Source: Doris montereyensis
Taxonomy: Eukaryota > Mollusca > Gastropoda > Nudibranchia > Dorididae
Reading direction: 5' to 3'
DNA length: 64,000 nt
Assembly (NCBI GenBank): GCA_037039925.1
Contig: JAXRKP010000969.1
Span: forward strand, 5,001-69,000
The position numbers and the translations under genes were made by a program. Position 1 is the first letter of the stretch, and each line of letters opens with the position of its first letter. Below the pieces are notes generated by a model, which was not told the origin of the DNA, did not search any database, and worked only from the letters and a program-made list of their open reading frames with translations. Positions 1 through 12,229 of the stretch are shown here, in pieces.

Positions 1-2800
1 GGAGAGTAGGACAATAAACTGTGTTGTATACTGCCATTTTGGTTTTTGTTGACAATTCTTTACCTATAAATGCCTTTCCTAGATGGTTACACATTGTCAT
101 TGCCTTTTGGATTCTCTGTCTAATTTTGTCTCTCTTATTTGTCCCTCTGAGTTAATCATTACTCCTAGGTAATTGTAGCTTTGAACTTGTTCTAAATTCT
201 CTCTACCCAATTTAAGATTGTGTGCTTTAGCTTCCCAAGTTACTAGCATTGTTTTGGTTTTCTTGGCATTTACTGCATTCCTCTTTTATTTAGTTCATTA
301 TTCATCATGCTGATATTCAACTGAAGGTCAATTGAAATCAATTAAAAATGTCTTTATTGTCGGTAACATTATACATTGTCATTACAAAAAAAGACATGTA
401 GATATCACAAAGGGAAATAACGTAATAAACCCTTATGGGCTTTTCACCGACATTTCAATAGAAAATATTCAAAATACTATCTAAGATGGAATTAAGAACC
501 TAGTCTTTAAAAATCTACAGCTAACAAAGAAATATGATACACAATTATATAGAACAAATGACACACTAACAATCTTTACCATTCCACATTGATATCTAAA
601 TTGATTAATTTTAAAGATTGTTTCAGATCTTAAATGTTCAGGTAATTTGTTCCACAGAATTAAGCAGCTTATTTAAATGATTGTTTTCTGAAAGCAGTGG
701 TTCTAGGTTTAGGGGTATTGACTACATCTGTATATCTGAAATTATGCCCTGTATCTTTAAATGATATTAAATCTTGGAGACTAGATGGCGATAATTTATG
801 CAAAATTTTCTGATTTTCCAAAGAGAATAAATCATGAGCAAAAGAGGCCATTGCTACATTTACTGGTTTGAGCTCCCACATACGTACAGTCATTTTCTTC
901 ATTATTGAGGAAGCGTTTGACTGAATCCATAAATGTGATAAACAAAAGGTCTTAGACCACAACCTTCTTACTCCTATATCTACATCTAATTCTGCAGATA
1001 CATTTCCAGCTACTTTCACTGCACATGCTGGCTTATTGTAAAAAGCTTTTAATTGCTTCTATAAAATTTTGCTCTACATTGTGTTCTTTTAAGAAATGCT
1101 ATAGTTATCCCTCTTCACAGTGCCAAATGCCTTTTCTGAGTCAATAAAACACAGATGCAAATCAATGTTTCTCTAAAGGAATGTTTTCTATTATTTGTCT
1201 AATTTAAAATATGTGGTCTTGTACACTTCTTCCTGGTCTAAATCCATTCTGATGTTCTTCAATCTGATCCTCTGTGTAGTAGTTGGTCTGCCTCTCTCCT
1301 TTGGTTTTTAATCAGTTATGGATAAACTTGATCTGCTCCTGGGTCCTTTCCTAATTTCACTTTTCTTATAGCTGTTTGGAGTTCTTCCATTGAGATATTT
1401 ACATTTTCAGCTGTCTCCTCTGGATTACTTGTGACTCTTATTAATTGATCTTTACTCCTTGTTTCATACGTTCTGGAGGGATTATGTAATTGGTGAAAAT
1501 GCTTTCTCCATGTTTCCATAATTTCGCTGTCTTCTTTCATTATTATTCCTTTGGCATTTTTAATTTGTCATATTGGGCATGCTTTGGTCTTTCTCATGCT
1601 CTTCATTGCCCCCCCCCAGAACAGCTTTTGATTTCCTTGATAGCTTTCTTGAAGTCTTTATCCAAACTATTCCTGTTTTGCTTTCCTCACTTCCTCTTTG
1701 GCGATAGTTGTTTTTATTCACGTAATCTATCCTATCCTCTGATCTCTTTGTTTGCAAGTATTTCTTCCAGGCATCATTTTTTTTTGATCTTAGTCTTGAA
1801 ATTCTCATTCCATCATGCTGTTCTTTGCCTATCTCCTTTAATTTGTTTCCTACAACAGACCTCTTCAGTACAACTGAGGACTGTTTCTTTTATACATTTG
1901 CCACTTTTCTTTTATTGCGCTATCATTCAGATTCATCTGTCTTTTACTGATAAATATTTTTTATCTTAGATTGGTATATATATATATATGTTTTACTATT
2001 GGTTTATTTAGTTCCTCTATTTTGATTTTAGTAGCTTTCTTCTCTTTCCTTTTCTGTTTGTTTTCTTCAGTCAGTAATCTCATTTTTGCAATCACTAAGT
2101 GATGATCACTAAATGTTTCAACTCCTCTGTTCACTCTTGCATCCATTGTGCTGTAAAAAGGGAGCTGCTATGCTAACTATTATGTAGTCTATCATTGACT
2201 TTTCACATCTGTCTTCATTTACTCTTGTATAGTTGTGGATATCTTTATGGGGAAAAAAGGTGTTGGCTATTTTCATGTTATTCTTTAGACAAAAATCAAT
2301 TAGCGTCTATCCATTTGGAGAAGTTGTTGTCTCTCCTTCTTTATCTATTATTCTACCTGATGTTTCTACATTGTTGCCTACTCTAGTGTTTAATCGCCTA
2401 AAAGCATTAGTTCCTGTTTGGATTTGATATTCTCTGCAACTATTTGAAAACCGTTTTCGAAGATATCTTTTTCTTCTTTAGTGGCGTCTTCGTTTGGTCC
2501 ATTTGCTATTAATAATTTAATTGCTCAATTTTGTTTGTTTGATATTTACCTCTAATAACCGTGGGCTTATAAATTTCCAACTTCTAGGAGCTTTTCATGC
2601 CTTATGTATTAGAAGGCCTACTCCTGCTCTAGCTCTCTCTTTGACATCTACTCCTGAGAAGATTAATGTATGATTGGGTCCTACATTTTCTATTCCTTGT
2701 CCTTTTTCTTTGTTTCTGTAATGTAATGTTTCTTTGACTCAAGCCGGGTTTATCGTATTTATTTCTATGAATCAGTTGAGTTTGGAGAAGAATGTGATTG
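1..2800 (-). mobile_element. LINE family A, decayed copy (AP endonuclease + reverse transcriptase)
   Basis: This is a degenerate non-LTR retrotransposon read on the minus strand. The C-terminal end of an AP-type endonuclease appears near 2146-2080, with a DARVNRG...SDHHLV motif. The start of the reverse transcriptase lies near 1540-1316 and contains W..HF..L.N and a K.GKDPGAD-type motif. The RT core is near 1019-820, where the catalytic FADD seen in the copy at 41.6 kb has become FAHD. The reading frame is broken repeatedly. Copies of the same family lie on the plus strand at about 36.94-38.96 and 41.26-42.41 kb, and a 3' scrap lies at 43.7 kb. The 5' limit is approximate. A piece of another LINE interrupts it at about 331-806. 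Confidence 0.85.
331..806 (-). mobile_element. LINE family B 3' end inserted in LINE A
   Basis: This is the 5'-truncated 3' end of a second non-LTR element. Its minus-strand translation resembles the C-terminus of CR1/L2/jockey-type LINEs: VVNTPKPRTTAFRKQSF followed, in shifted frame, by a WNKLPEHLRS-like motif. The flanking LINE A sequence resumes on both sides: GAAGGTC at about 324-330 and TTCTGATTTTCC at about 809. This corresponds to contiguous sequence in the family A copy near 41,607-41,630. Confidence 0.6.
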
Positions 2801-2978
2801 GCCCACTGTGCCCTTAATAGATGGTGGGGCTGCTAAGGCAACAGGAGACTCATGGAAGGGGAATCGTGAAATCCCCGTACATGTGCTTACCTGTTCGTAT
2901 GGAGCTTTAATCTCATTCAGTGTCATTTCCTTCAGTTTCAACATGACCTTTGCTTCACTGTTTGTTTTTATCTTTTAG

Positions 2979-3162
2979 AGAGACATCCAGGAATAGTTTC
3001 AGCTGTCGTTGTCTGGATGGGTGGACAGGAGGTACTGCCAGAGGTGGTCCGGAGGTCCGGGTGTGTGTAGCACCAACTTTTGCTCTGGTCGTGGAGTCTG
3101 CTATCGAGCTCCCAGTGGTCAGCCTGCCTGTAGGTGTCAAGAAGGCTTTGGCGACAGATGTG
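2979..3162 (+). CDS. EGF-like domain exon (frame broken once)
   Basis: The exon opens after a pyrimidine-rich acceptor ending TTTTAG at 2978 and closes at a GTGAGA donor starting at 3163. It encodes the end of one EGF-like repeat (SFSCRCLDGWTG) and then a complete second one: C-S-T-N-F-C-S-G-R-G-V-C...ACRCQEGFGDRC. The two lie in different frames. The shift falls in GGAGGTAC near 3028-3035, where one missing purine would restore a normal G-W-T-G-x-Y-C join. EGF repeats with this Cys spacing are typical of secreted or cell-surface proteins. The chitin-binding exon 0.8 kb downstream on the same strand probably belongs to the same gene. Alternatives are a pseudogene or an assembly indel. No upstream exons were recognised. 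Confidence 0.6.
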
Positions 3163-3279
3163 GTGAGAACAGCTTGTATACATCATCAATATGTACATGT
3201 GTGTGACTGGCTAGTATATGTGTGTATGAGTTGTGTGTGTGTGTGTGCTTTGTGAGTTGTGTGCTGTTTATGCGTGTAC

Positions 3280-3453
<174 letters not shown>

Positions 3454-3929
3454 TCTTTAATTATTGTTTATAAATTATTTCACCGCAGCTATCTATTTAC
3501 TCACCTTTATATCTTTATGTATATATTTCTCCTAAGATATATACATTTAAGGATTAACTTAAGTTAAATTTATTCTATTTAAATACATTGATGCATTCTA
3601 TTATTTTTCAAACTGAAATTGTGATAACACAAATATAATTTCCTTCCTTAAAGGATTGATAAAAATGATTGAATTGAATTGAATTGATAATTTAGCATTG
3701 CTAACGTTTAACTCTTTTTACCTGCTTTATCGCATTACATAATCTAGCATCTTCGCTAATGATTTAAGTCTTCTTTTTTTCTTTTCTTTTCTTTTGATTT
3801 CCCATACTGCACAATTTGGCTTTTCTAACTATCAAGTCTTTCAATATTGTTACCATTAAGTATAATTTAGCGTCTTTAACGGCCAGTCCTTTTTTAAACT
3901 AAACAATGAACCGCTTTCTCCTATACCAG

Positions 3930-4170
3930 AATTCACCTGTGATTTCCAGTCTAGTGCGATGTTTGCTCACCCGACTCAATGTTCCCAGTACGTCACGTGT
4001 GTTTGGGCACACCTTACGTCATGCAGTGTCCCAGACGAGACCTGCATTTCAATACACGACTCCAGCTGTGCGACTGGGCCTCCAGGGCTGGCTGCTCGTC
4101 TGTTGGTACCAACAACGTTGCAACAGCTATGGAGTACGAAGGCTTCTGGTGGAGATTGCCATGGTCATAA
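3930..4170 (+). CDS. Chitin-binding type-2 (CBM14/peritrophin) terminal exon
   Basis: A pyrimidine-rich acceptor (CTATACCAG, ending 3929) precedes a CBM14 domain. It starts F-T-C-D-F with HPTQCSQYVTCV and continues in the next frame as GTPYVMQCP, LHFNTRLQLCDW and ...AGC. This matches the family's six-Cys pattern (HP..C..YV.C ... C...L.FN..L..CDW ... C). The frame break lies at TTTGGGCAC near 3998-4003; one extra G restores it. After the domain the frame runs about 25 residues to TAA at 4168-4170. A GTACCA donor-like site near 4106 is an alternative exon end. CBM14 domains bind chitin in peritrophic membranes, shells or extracellular matrix. With the EGF exon upstream it suggests a secreted matrix protein. 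No clear polyadenylation signal follows. Confidence 0.6.
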
Positions 4171-4275
4171 ATACATTTCATCATAGATTTACATATTTTT
4201 TTATTTCGTCTTTATGTACAACATATTATTGGGCAACACATTTTATTATCTATATAGTATTATTATATTATAAGT

Positions 4276-4606
4276 AATTCTGAGTTGGTCATTCTAAAAT
4301 GTTCACGAAAGGTTCTGCTGCCAGGCCACTAAGAGTAATCATATAAATTTACATGTAGGTTCTACTAAATGATCCTAAGATCGTTTTCATTTAAGGAATT
4401 TTCTTCCAAAAGTGACGTCTACTTATTGAAAATTTCATCGTTCCTCGTCCTTGAGTAGAACTTTCATTTATCCTTTTGAACAGGTTTTATAATCGAAAAG
4501 TTGGAATATTACCTGTTCACGCCTTGCTGTATAACCCTAGAATCGAAAACTAACCCGAGCTAATACTTCTTTTTTCTTCTTTATAATAACTGACCAACTC
4601 AATTCT
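4276..4606 (+). mobile_element. TIR element family C, copy 1
   Basis: This roughly 330-bp noncoding element has inverted ends TGAGTTGGTCA near 4281 and TGACCAACTCA near 4591. Related copies lie at about 27.31, 42.55 (inverted) and 50.84 kb. All share internal blocks such as TGAGTAGAA(C/T)TTTC. It looks like a MITE; its superfamily was not determined. Confidence 0.7.
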
Positions 4607-5130
4607 TGGGTATGAGTATTACTGTCAGCGCGCATATTCAAATCAACCCGACAATCAATCTAATTTTGGTTTTAAAGGGATGTGTTCAATTCTGTTTTCA
4701 AAGTCCTCAATAATCGTACTTGCTATCACCCGGAGTGTAACCAGTAACAATAACATTTTTGTATCTTATAATCTGTTTGCTTTCTGTCTATCTACCGTTA
4801 TCTGTCTTGTCTAGCGATCTATATACATTGTACCTTTCATTTCCCCGTCATTTTCACGTTTATCCCTGTCTATACATGTACATATAATGACATCATCATC
4901 ACCATCTCCATCCTTATCATCACACCATCTTCGCCTTTATCATTATTGCCATCATCGTTATTCATGTTTTTGTAATGATCATCGCGATGATTAACCACTT
5001 ACTACCATCATCATAATTATTATTGTTTACATACCATTTTCATAATTACTAGTAAGCTTAATATTATTGTCATCATTATCATTATTATTAATATTTTTAT
5101 TATTGTTATTTTTTATTTTTTATTATAGTA
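4607..5130. other. No gene recognised
   Basis: The stretch is AT-rich with short ATC/CAT-rich simple sequence from about 4880 onward. No splice-bounded coding signal or dispersed repeat was recognised. Confidence 0.6.
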
Positions 5131-5133
5131 TTA

Positions 5134-5500
<367 letters not shown>

Positions 5501-5891
5501 ATTTATTATTCTTCTTCAGGATTTATATGCTTATGATTTCAAATTTATTGATACATAAAAGGAAATGATATTCACCCTAAAGAATCTTCCTTTCGCTTCT
5601 TTCTGGTACGTGTACTAAATAATAATAAAGAAAGAATATAGAAAGTAAGAAGAAAAAAACAAACTGAAGGAGCTAAGGACAGGGCAACAACGCAAAACAA
5701 AGAAAGTTTCCGTCTGCGCCTCCTTACTACTTATCACAAAAAAAGAAATCAAAACGGTGCACAGCCTGAGATCTTGGACTTGGACACTGTCCAGTCCTGT
5801 CCACTTCCTGTGTTAGGTGCGCCTTGTAATTTCCATCAACTGTTGATCGATTGATATAAATTTACCACATCAACCATAATAATGCGGTAGT

Positions 5892-6222
5892 TAGTGTCAG
5901 GGGCCAAGAGAGTGATTAGGCTTATGGACTTGGGATCCAGAGGTTCCCGGGTTTGAATCCTTGCAATGCTGAATCCGGCGTTGTGTCCCTAGGGAAAGAC
6001 ATTTAATACTTCGTGTATTTATTTTCCTCACTTGGAGCCATGTGTAAACGGGTACCAGCACCAGCGTGGGAGTAAAAGCCTGCGACAGACTAACGTGCGC
6101 CGTGCAGTCCCGGAGGTGATTATTATTATTATCACCGGTCTCGCTTCACACTATAAAAAACGAGATAAGCCCCGGCTCTCTGGGCCTCAGTCGCCTTGAA
6201 GGAATATTGCATCTTTTTTACC
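5892..6222 (+). mobile_element. SINE-1, near full-length, tRNA-derived
   Basis: The head resembles tRNA-Ser: GGCCAAGAGAGTGATTAGG at the A-box position and GGTTTGAATCC at the B-box. The body is a unique tail with a conserved TCGCTTCAC...GATAAGC...TCGCCTTGAAGGAA end. Other copies are a split copy at 15,586-16,922, a head at about 20,655-20,765 (minus) and a tail at about 23,222-23,345 (minus). It is non-autonomous and Pol III-type by structure. Confidence 0.8.
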
Positions 6223-6247
6223 ATATATGCGGTGAAATTAGGGTGAG

Positions 6248-6565
6248 CTAAGAGGCGATGTAGCTGAACCGTAGTGTTGTGAGCTGGTAATCACAGCGAC
6301 ACTGGTTCAAACTCCACGGCTGGCACAGGTGGGTTTTTCACAACGTTGCACTCTTAGGAAAGGTACTTAACTCTAGTTTCCTCATTTGAAAAAGTACCCA
6401 GATAGGTAGAAAATGATCTTGTCAGTGTTAGTACGAAAAGCCCAACAGGCTTGTGTACTGTATGCGTCTCCGGGGGTTAAGACTTCGAATGAAATGGCCT
6501 GCTGGGGGATAAGTGATGTACAGTCGGTGAGCCTGCACTTGTGCGAGGATATGGCCTATAAATCT
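6248..6565 (+). mobile_element. SINE-2, tRNA-derived, copy 1
   Basis: A tRNA-like head has an A-box-like TGTAGCTGAACCGTAGTG and a B-box GGTTCAAACTC. It is followed by a body shared with copies at 17,135-17,440 and, inverted, 47,283-47,400. Shared body blocks include CCCAGATA.GTAGAAAA and GATGTACAGTCGGT. Confidence 0.75.
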
Positions 6566-7265
6566 ATCTTATATTTACCTTCAAGAGAAAACTGCGAGAT
6601 GTAAGATAAATGAAAAAGGAAAGAAAATGAGTAAGATCTACTAGGAGCGACCGTCAGCCACTCATACTCTGTAGATTTTTGTATATTTATCTTCCTTTGC
6701 TGTCGGCCTTCTGCAGTACTGTAGTATTCTTTCTTGTTTTTAAATCCTGATATCTAAAACACAAAACCTGCCGTAATCCAAATCTATCAATATATAATAA
6801 TAAATATAATAATAATAATAATAATAATAGTATTGTATTTGTATTCTAAGAGTAACTAACTATAGTGTACATTAGAAATTATTGTTTGCTATATATAACA
6901 TTTAAAATTATGACAATGAGTATTCTGGGGTACCCGATACATGTACTGTTTTTCTTTGCATGTAATACAATACGTTTGATTTTTAGTTTTGCCCGGAATG
7001 CCCAGTAAACAGCAATTGGATTTTAACGTGCACATAGTGTTGTTATCTGTACACGGGACCTCCTTTTTTATCGTCTGTCTCCAATGGGACTAGGTATTGA
7101 TCCACCTACCTGGACCTGAGGGGTAGTTATGCTCGAGAAAAAAACTCGAGTTAATGTTTCAACCGTTGGCGGAGCTCGAGCCTTCTACCTTTTGCCTATG
7201 GACTACCGAATCCCTTTGTAATACAATACACGCGTAAATCTCTTTACCCTTGATTGGGTTTCTTA
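6566..7265. other. No gene recognised
   Basis: Unique-looking AT-rich sequence with a short ATA run near 6795-6830. No coding signal was supported. Confidence 0.55.
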
Positions 7266-7269
7266 ATAA

Positions 7270-8215
7270 ATATAGTCCAACTCTCTTATATCGACATCGC
7301 TGGGACCACCAAACTGTGTCGATATAAGAGATTGTCGGTGTATCAGAGCAATCAATAAAATAAAGGGACACCACATAACACAAAATACAAAACCCCCACC
7401 ATAACACACATATACATGTACATGTACAACGTCAACCCCCACCATAACAACATGTACTTGTACAACACCATAACACACATATACATATACTTGTACAACG
7501 TCAACCCCCACCATAACACACATATACTTGTACAACGTCAACCCCCACCATAACACACATGTATGTACAACGTCAACCCCCACCATAACATACATATACA
7601 TGTACAACGTCAACCCCCACCATAACACACACATACATGTACAACGTCAACCCCACCATAATACACATATACTTGTACAACGTCAACCCCCACCATAACA
7701 TACATATACATGTACAACGTCACCCCCACCCCCCACCATAATACACATATACTTGTACAACGTCAATCGAAGGTAATGTGTTGCCCTAAAAAACACCGTT
7801 CTTGAAGAGGGTGAGAGCATTGCTGGCTTCTATTTTTGCTGGTGTGAAGAAGTCATTGATGGTCGCCTGTTTCTGTATGTAGGGATTCATTTCACACACC
7901 TTGTCTTCTGCTTGTGCAATCACGTCAAAATATGCGTCACTTAGAGATGGCTGTTCTTGCTTCCTTGTTTGAAACAAATTCAGTTTGTGGGGAAGTCTGC
8001 TCATCTTAATCAATCTGACTCAGGTGAAGGCTCTTCCATCGAGTCGGCAACGATTGCTTCGATGGATATTTATTTCATCGGTGACTTTAACGTTTTCATC
8101 GGTGTTATTAGTGTTAACAAAATCTTCTGACTGGGTCTATTTCAATCGGGAGGATGTCACTGAACCTCTCAAACAAGTTTGCAAGTTCTGAAGATGGCTC
8201 ACAGTCACAGTCTCG
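7270..8215 (-). mobile_element. pogo/Tigger-like transposon remnant (transposase C-terminus)
   Basis: The minus-strand translation at 8013-7789 ends with NPYIQKQATINDFFTPAK, resembling the C-terminal tail of pogo/Tigger transposases. The upstream part (about 8215-8020) continues in broken frames with an acidic, E/D-rich stretch. A half-palindrome CTCTTATATCGACAT...GTCGATATAAGAG at 7282-7330 looks like terminal-repeat sequence of the same type. A 37-bp minisatellite lies between it and the transposase end. The DDE core was not found, so this is a decayed fragment. Confidence 0.55.
7385..7768. repeat. 37-bp minisatellite
   Basis: About ten copies of a unit built from CGTCAACCCCCACCATAA, then CACACATATACATGTACAA or a close variant. 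It sits inside the decayed pogo-like element. The peptides it encodes on the minus strand are repeat artefacts. Confidence 0.9.
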
Positions 8216-8565
8216 CGCTAATCAAGTAGCTGTGGTCATTTCATCAGCGTTTTAATTGGCTTTGATGGGTCCAGGATGCAATATTGTCTTGGTCTACAAA
8301 GTATAAGGTTGTGTTTTCATTTTCAATTCTTGGCTTTTTGTCACCGGCCATTCATTTGGCTTGTACCAACAAAATCACTTTCACGATATATCAGATTCAC
8401 CGGCCATACACAGATTGTACATTGTTATCTTTGTCTGTCTGTCTCTGACGTGTCTTTGCCACCCCCCCCTCAGTAAGACATTGAAAAGGTGACGGTGCCT
8501 TATCGACCATACACAGAGCGAGCGACACTCAGACTGGGGCCTGACCCGGGGGAGAGAGGAAAGAA

Positions 8566-8893
<328 letters not shown>

Positions 8894-9413
8894 GAGGATT
8901 ATCTATTATGAAAGATAGTAGTAGACTTGGTTACAGTAACAGTAACAGTAACATTATTAACATCAATAATATCATATACATAATACATTTTTATAAATTG
9001 TTTATGAAAGCAATGGGTGGTGTGGCCATAGTCATACACATACACATACCACAACATATATACAAATACACACACATACACACATTATACAGACACAAAA
9101 GTAAACGTTTTATCAATAAGACTTTGTGAGAAAAGTGTCTTTAATGACTATTGCATAAGTCCATGGGCCATGTGGAAAAATCAGACAGACTGACAACTGA
9201 CAACAGAAGGTGTACATAAGACTGAGACAAACTGTGGTCATGTACAGTACAGTGTACACTTTTACATGTGGATGATTGTATACAAGGCTAATCAATCACT
9301 AATCAAAACAATAAATCTCTCTCAAATACATCATGTACGTGATTGGAATTGATTGACAACAAAAGAAAACAAAGTAAACAACAAATCCAACAACCAGTTC
9401 AAGATTTGTTTGT
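8894..9413. other. No gene recognised
   Basis: Contains a short (ACAGTA)n stretch near 8932-8952 and CA-rich sequence near 9030-9090. No supported gene. Confidence 0.55.
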
Positions 9414-9590
9414 TTCATTGAAATTTACCCCATCCACCATTGTGGTGATATCAGGGTGAATTGAGATTGAATTTTGTTGACTTATTGAAATTTACCCTGT
9501 CCACCATATACGGTGATCTCAGGGTGAATTAAGAGGAAAGAGTGAAAGGAAAGAAGTAGGACCCGCCGACCACCCACATGAATTAACAAG
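9414..9590 (+). repeat. Dispersed repeat family D, copy 1 (head duplicated)
   Basis: The family D core is ATTTACCC(TG/CA)TCCACCAT, then CGGTGATCTCAGGGTGAATTAAG, a purine-rich GAAAG tract, and a GTAGGACC...CCGCC..CCAC end. Here the head occurs twice (9418 and 9484). Other copies or pieces lie at 10.19, 12.23, 13.94, 18.09, 23.95, 24.58, 39.07, 44.16 and 44.50 kb. Its transposon class is not recognised. Confidence 0.75.
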
Positions 9591-10096
9591 AAACAGCAAG
9601 ATGAAAGATAATTGAAAGAAGGAAAGGAAAGAAACAGCAAGATGAAAGATAATTGAAAGAAGAAAGGGAAAGAAACAGCAAGATGAAAGAATTGAAAGAA
9701 GATGAAAAAGGAAAGAAACAGCAAGATGAAAGATAATTGAAAGAAGGAAAGGAAAGAAACAGCAAGATGAAAGACAATTGAAAGAAGGAAAGGAAAAGAA
9801 ACAGCAAGATGAAAGATAATTGAAGATGAAAGAAAAGGAAAGAAACAGCAAGATGAAAGACAATTGAAAGAAAAGAAAAGGAAAGAAACAGCAAGATGAA
9901 AGACAATTGAAAGAAGGAAAGGAAAGAAACAGCAAGATGAAAGACAATTGAAAGAAGGAAAGGAAAGAAACAGCAAGATGAAAGACAATTGAAAGAAAGA
10001 AAGGAAAGAAACAGCAAGATGAAAGACAATTGAAAGAAGGAAAGGAAAGAAACAGCAAGATGAAAGACAATTGAAAGAAGGAAAGGAAAGAAACAG
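9590..10096 (+). repeat. About 40-bp minisatellite grown from family D
   Basis: Twelve units containing AACAGCAAGATGAAAGA(C/T)AATTG and a GAAAGGAAAG tract. The same purine segment occurs once in other family D copies (for example near 18,155). The array is followed by the normal family D end (CAGGACCCACC...CCGCCCACC, about 10,095-10,130). The long minus-strand SFILLFLSF peptides are artefacts. Confidence 0.9.
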
Positions 10097-10189
10097 GACC
10101 CACCTGCAGCATCCGCCAACCGCCCACCCAGTTCAAGACGTCAAGTGTGTACCTTCTTCAGGTTTTCAAACGCATCAAACGCAGTGGCT

Positions 10190-10338
10190 ATGTTTTAATT
10201 GAAATTCATCCCATCCACCACATGCGGTGATCTCAGGATGAATTAAGTGAAAACAGCAAAAGATGAAAGGTATGTGAAAGAGTGAAGGAAAGGTGTAGGA
10301 CCTACTAGAAGACCCGCCACCCAACCACCCACTCAAAC
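10190..10338 (+). repeat. Dispersed repeat family D, copy 2
   Basis: Complete single copy with head TTCATCCCATCCACCA, CGGTGATCTCAGGATGAATT, purine tract, and GTAGGACCTAC...CCACCC end. There is no internal expansion. Confidence 0.75.
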
Positions 10339-10870
10339 ACAGGGAAATAGAGCTACACACACACATGACCCTTACATAATAATAAAGATAATAAATGCTC
10401 AACAGGCAAAGTGGTTGAAAGTGCAGTGCTATATATATTGTCAGTTTGGGGGTGGGGGTGGGTGGGGGTGAGGGTGGGGGAGGAAATGACATATGCCCAC
10501 ATAATTATGTATATGCATATCCTACATATATGTGTATACCTATCAAAGTAAATACACACACAAACACACATATTATATATATAATATAATATAATATATG
10601 TATGCAGACGTGTTATTAAAATAGATCCCAAACATACTTAAAAAATAAGAGACGTAACTTTGAAAACATGGGTCATACATATTTTTGGTGTCATGAATCA
10701 GGCAGTACGACATGTTGTCAGGTGTTACCCATGTCATATAGATCTAATATCATCGTTATCACAAATCAAATCTTGAGATTTGAAATTCCAATCCGAAAGC
10801 CCTCTAGATCACAGCTCATCATGATAAGATAAACAACAAAAATAACTAAATATTGCTACCACCACTGTCC
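10339..10870. other. No gene recognised
   Basis: Includes a G-rich simple tract at about 10,448-10,482 and AT-rich sequence. No coding signal was supported. Confidence 0.55.
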
Positions 10871-10874
10871 TTTA

Positions 10875-11240
10875 CAGTCAGCTGTCTGATGCGCATTGTG
10901 GGTGTACGTTGGCCTGACACCATCAGCAATGCAGACCTTCATGGGAAGACCAAGCAGCTCCCAGTTAAGAAAGATTCGAAGAAAATATAGTGGAGATGGA
11001 TTGACCATATAATGAAAAGACCAAGATCCAACATAGCCAGACGAAGCTTGACATGGAATCCACAAGGGTAACGATCTAGACGGCGACCAAGAAACACCTG
11101 GAGGAGAGAGATCGACACCGAGATGGCGAGACAGAGAAAACCTGGGGAGAGTTGCAGGCGTTGATGTAGAATAGGGATGAATTTTTGTTGATGGCCTGTG
11201 CTCCACAGGGAGCTGAGAGGCAAGGAAGAAGAAGACTTTC
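10875..11240 (+). mobile_element. LINE family C', 3' end of reverse-transcriptase ORF
   Basis: The plus-strand translation near 11,008-11,150 reads RWIDHIMKRPRSNIARRSL, then TWNPQG, RRRPRNTWRREID and EMARQR. This is the conserved C-terminal tail of many invertebrate LINE ORF2 proteins. The preceding VGVRWPDTISN block lies in another frame, and there is an internal stop near 11,072. The copy is 5'-truncated and ends in a GAAGAAGAAG-type tail near 11,235. Confidence 0.75.
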
Positions 11241-11934
11241 ACTACTACCAGTATTCCTGGATAATAAAAAGAGTTCTCACATTCTAAACAGATCCTTCTT
11301 TAGTTAAAACTTATTCCCTTCTCCCCTTTCTACTATTAGTGATATTATTATTCAACGAAAATAAAAATGTTCTTTTCAGCCCGTTGAAATGTTCTTTCCA
11401 CCCCTTTGAATTGAAACTATTTTGTAATTTAAAGAACAATTGACAAATGGGCACAACCTATTTTACATATGTACCACTAGAACTAAATATCTTTCTTTTT
11501 TTCCTAAAAAGTCTGGCAACACTATATGTACAAGTACTACTAACTAAAGATGTTTCTTCAGGTATCAATTCCGTGGTTTTACTTTAGTAACACACTGGCA
11601 AACATACAAGGAATCCAACTTTTGTCAATTTAAAAACAAACAAAACATTTATTAATTAAACTCTTTACCCCATCTGTCTCTGCTGTTACTATGAATGTTG
11701 AAACATTGTATATTGTACTCATTGTGTGTATCAATTGATATCAATCAACTTATGTTCTGTCAATCTATCTGTCTGTTTCTATTTTTTTTTTTTTAAGCCT
11801 TCCTTCACATACCCGGAGATTTTCTGAGGTTGTCCGCCTCTATATAAGTCGTGTTTGTATACACTGTCCGTGCCCTTTTAAAAAGTGATAATGTATCAAT
11901 CATTGTTACATTGTCTGACAAAAGGAATTATCTA
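11241..11934. other. No gene recognised
   Basis: AT-rich sequence with short homopolymers (T run near 11,783). No gene or dispersed repeat was recognised. Confidence 0.55.
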
Positions 11935-12200
11935 AAAGTAAAGTAAAGTAAGTCCCATCCCATTACTCAAATCTGAGCGTAGGGTAATCAGGAGTAAAGC
12001 CCTGATTTTTCTAGGCATATGGCATAATGGGGGTAGTTTCCCATTGCTTTCCATACAGCCTTTACTTTCGCCCATGTCAATAGACCTGGCTACCCGTTTT
12101 GCTGCTGGGTCGACAGAAGCGCTAGAAAAATTTACCTGGACTGGGGGAATCGAACTCAGACTTCCTGAGTGGTAATATAATATAACTGGTAGTCAGAATA
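11935..12200 (-). mobile_element. SINE-3, tRNA-like, single copy
   Basis: The reverse complement carries a good Pol III B-box (GAGTTCGATTCCC, rc of about 12,145-12,157). A tRNA-like head lies toward 12,195. The body contains GGGAAACTACCCCCATTATG. It differs from SINE-1 and SINE-2. No second copy was seen here. Confidence 0.5.
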
Positions 12201-12229
12201 GATGCTTTCTTCTATTCACAAATCTTTGA

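Noticed and set aside
5892..5965. Functional tRNA-Ser gene
   Set aside because: A- and B-box sequence is recognisable, but the cloverleaf is degenerate and the head is fused to a repeated SINE body with other copies in the window.
9482..10136. Three overlapping frames encoding SFILLFLSF-type hydrophobic repeats
   Set aside because: They arise from the 12-unit purine minisatellite within family D, and all three frames are open at once.
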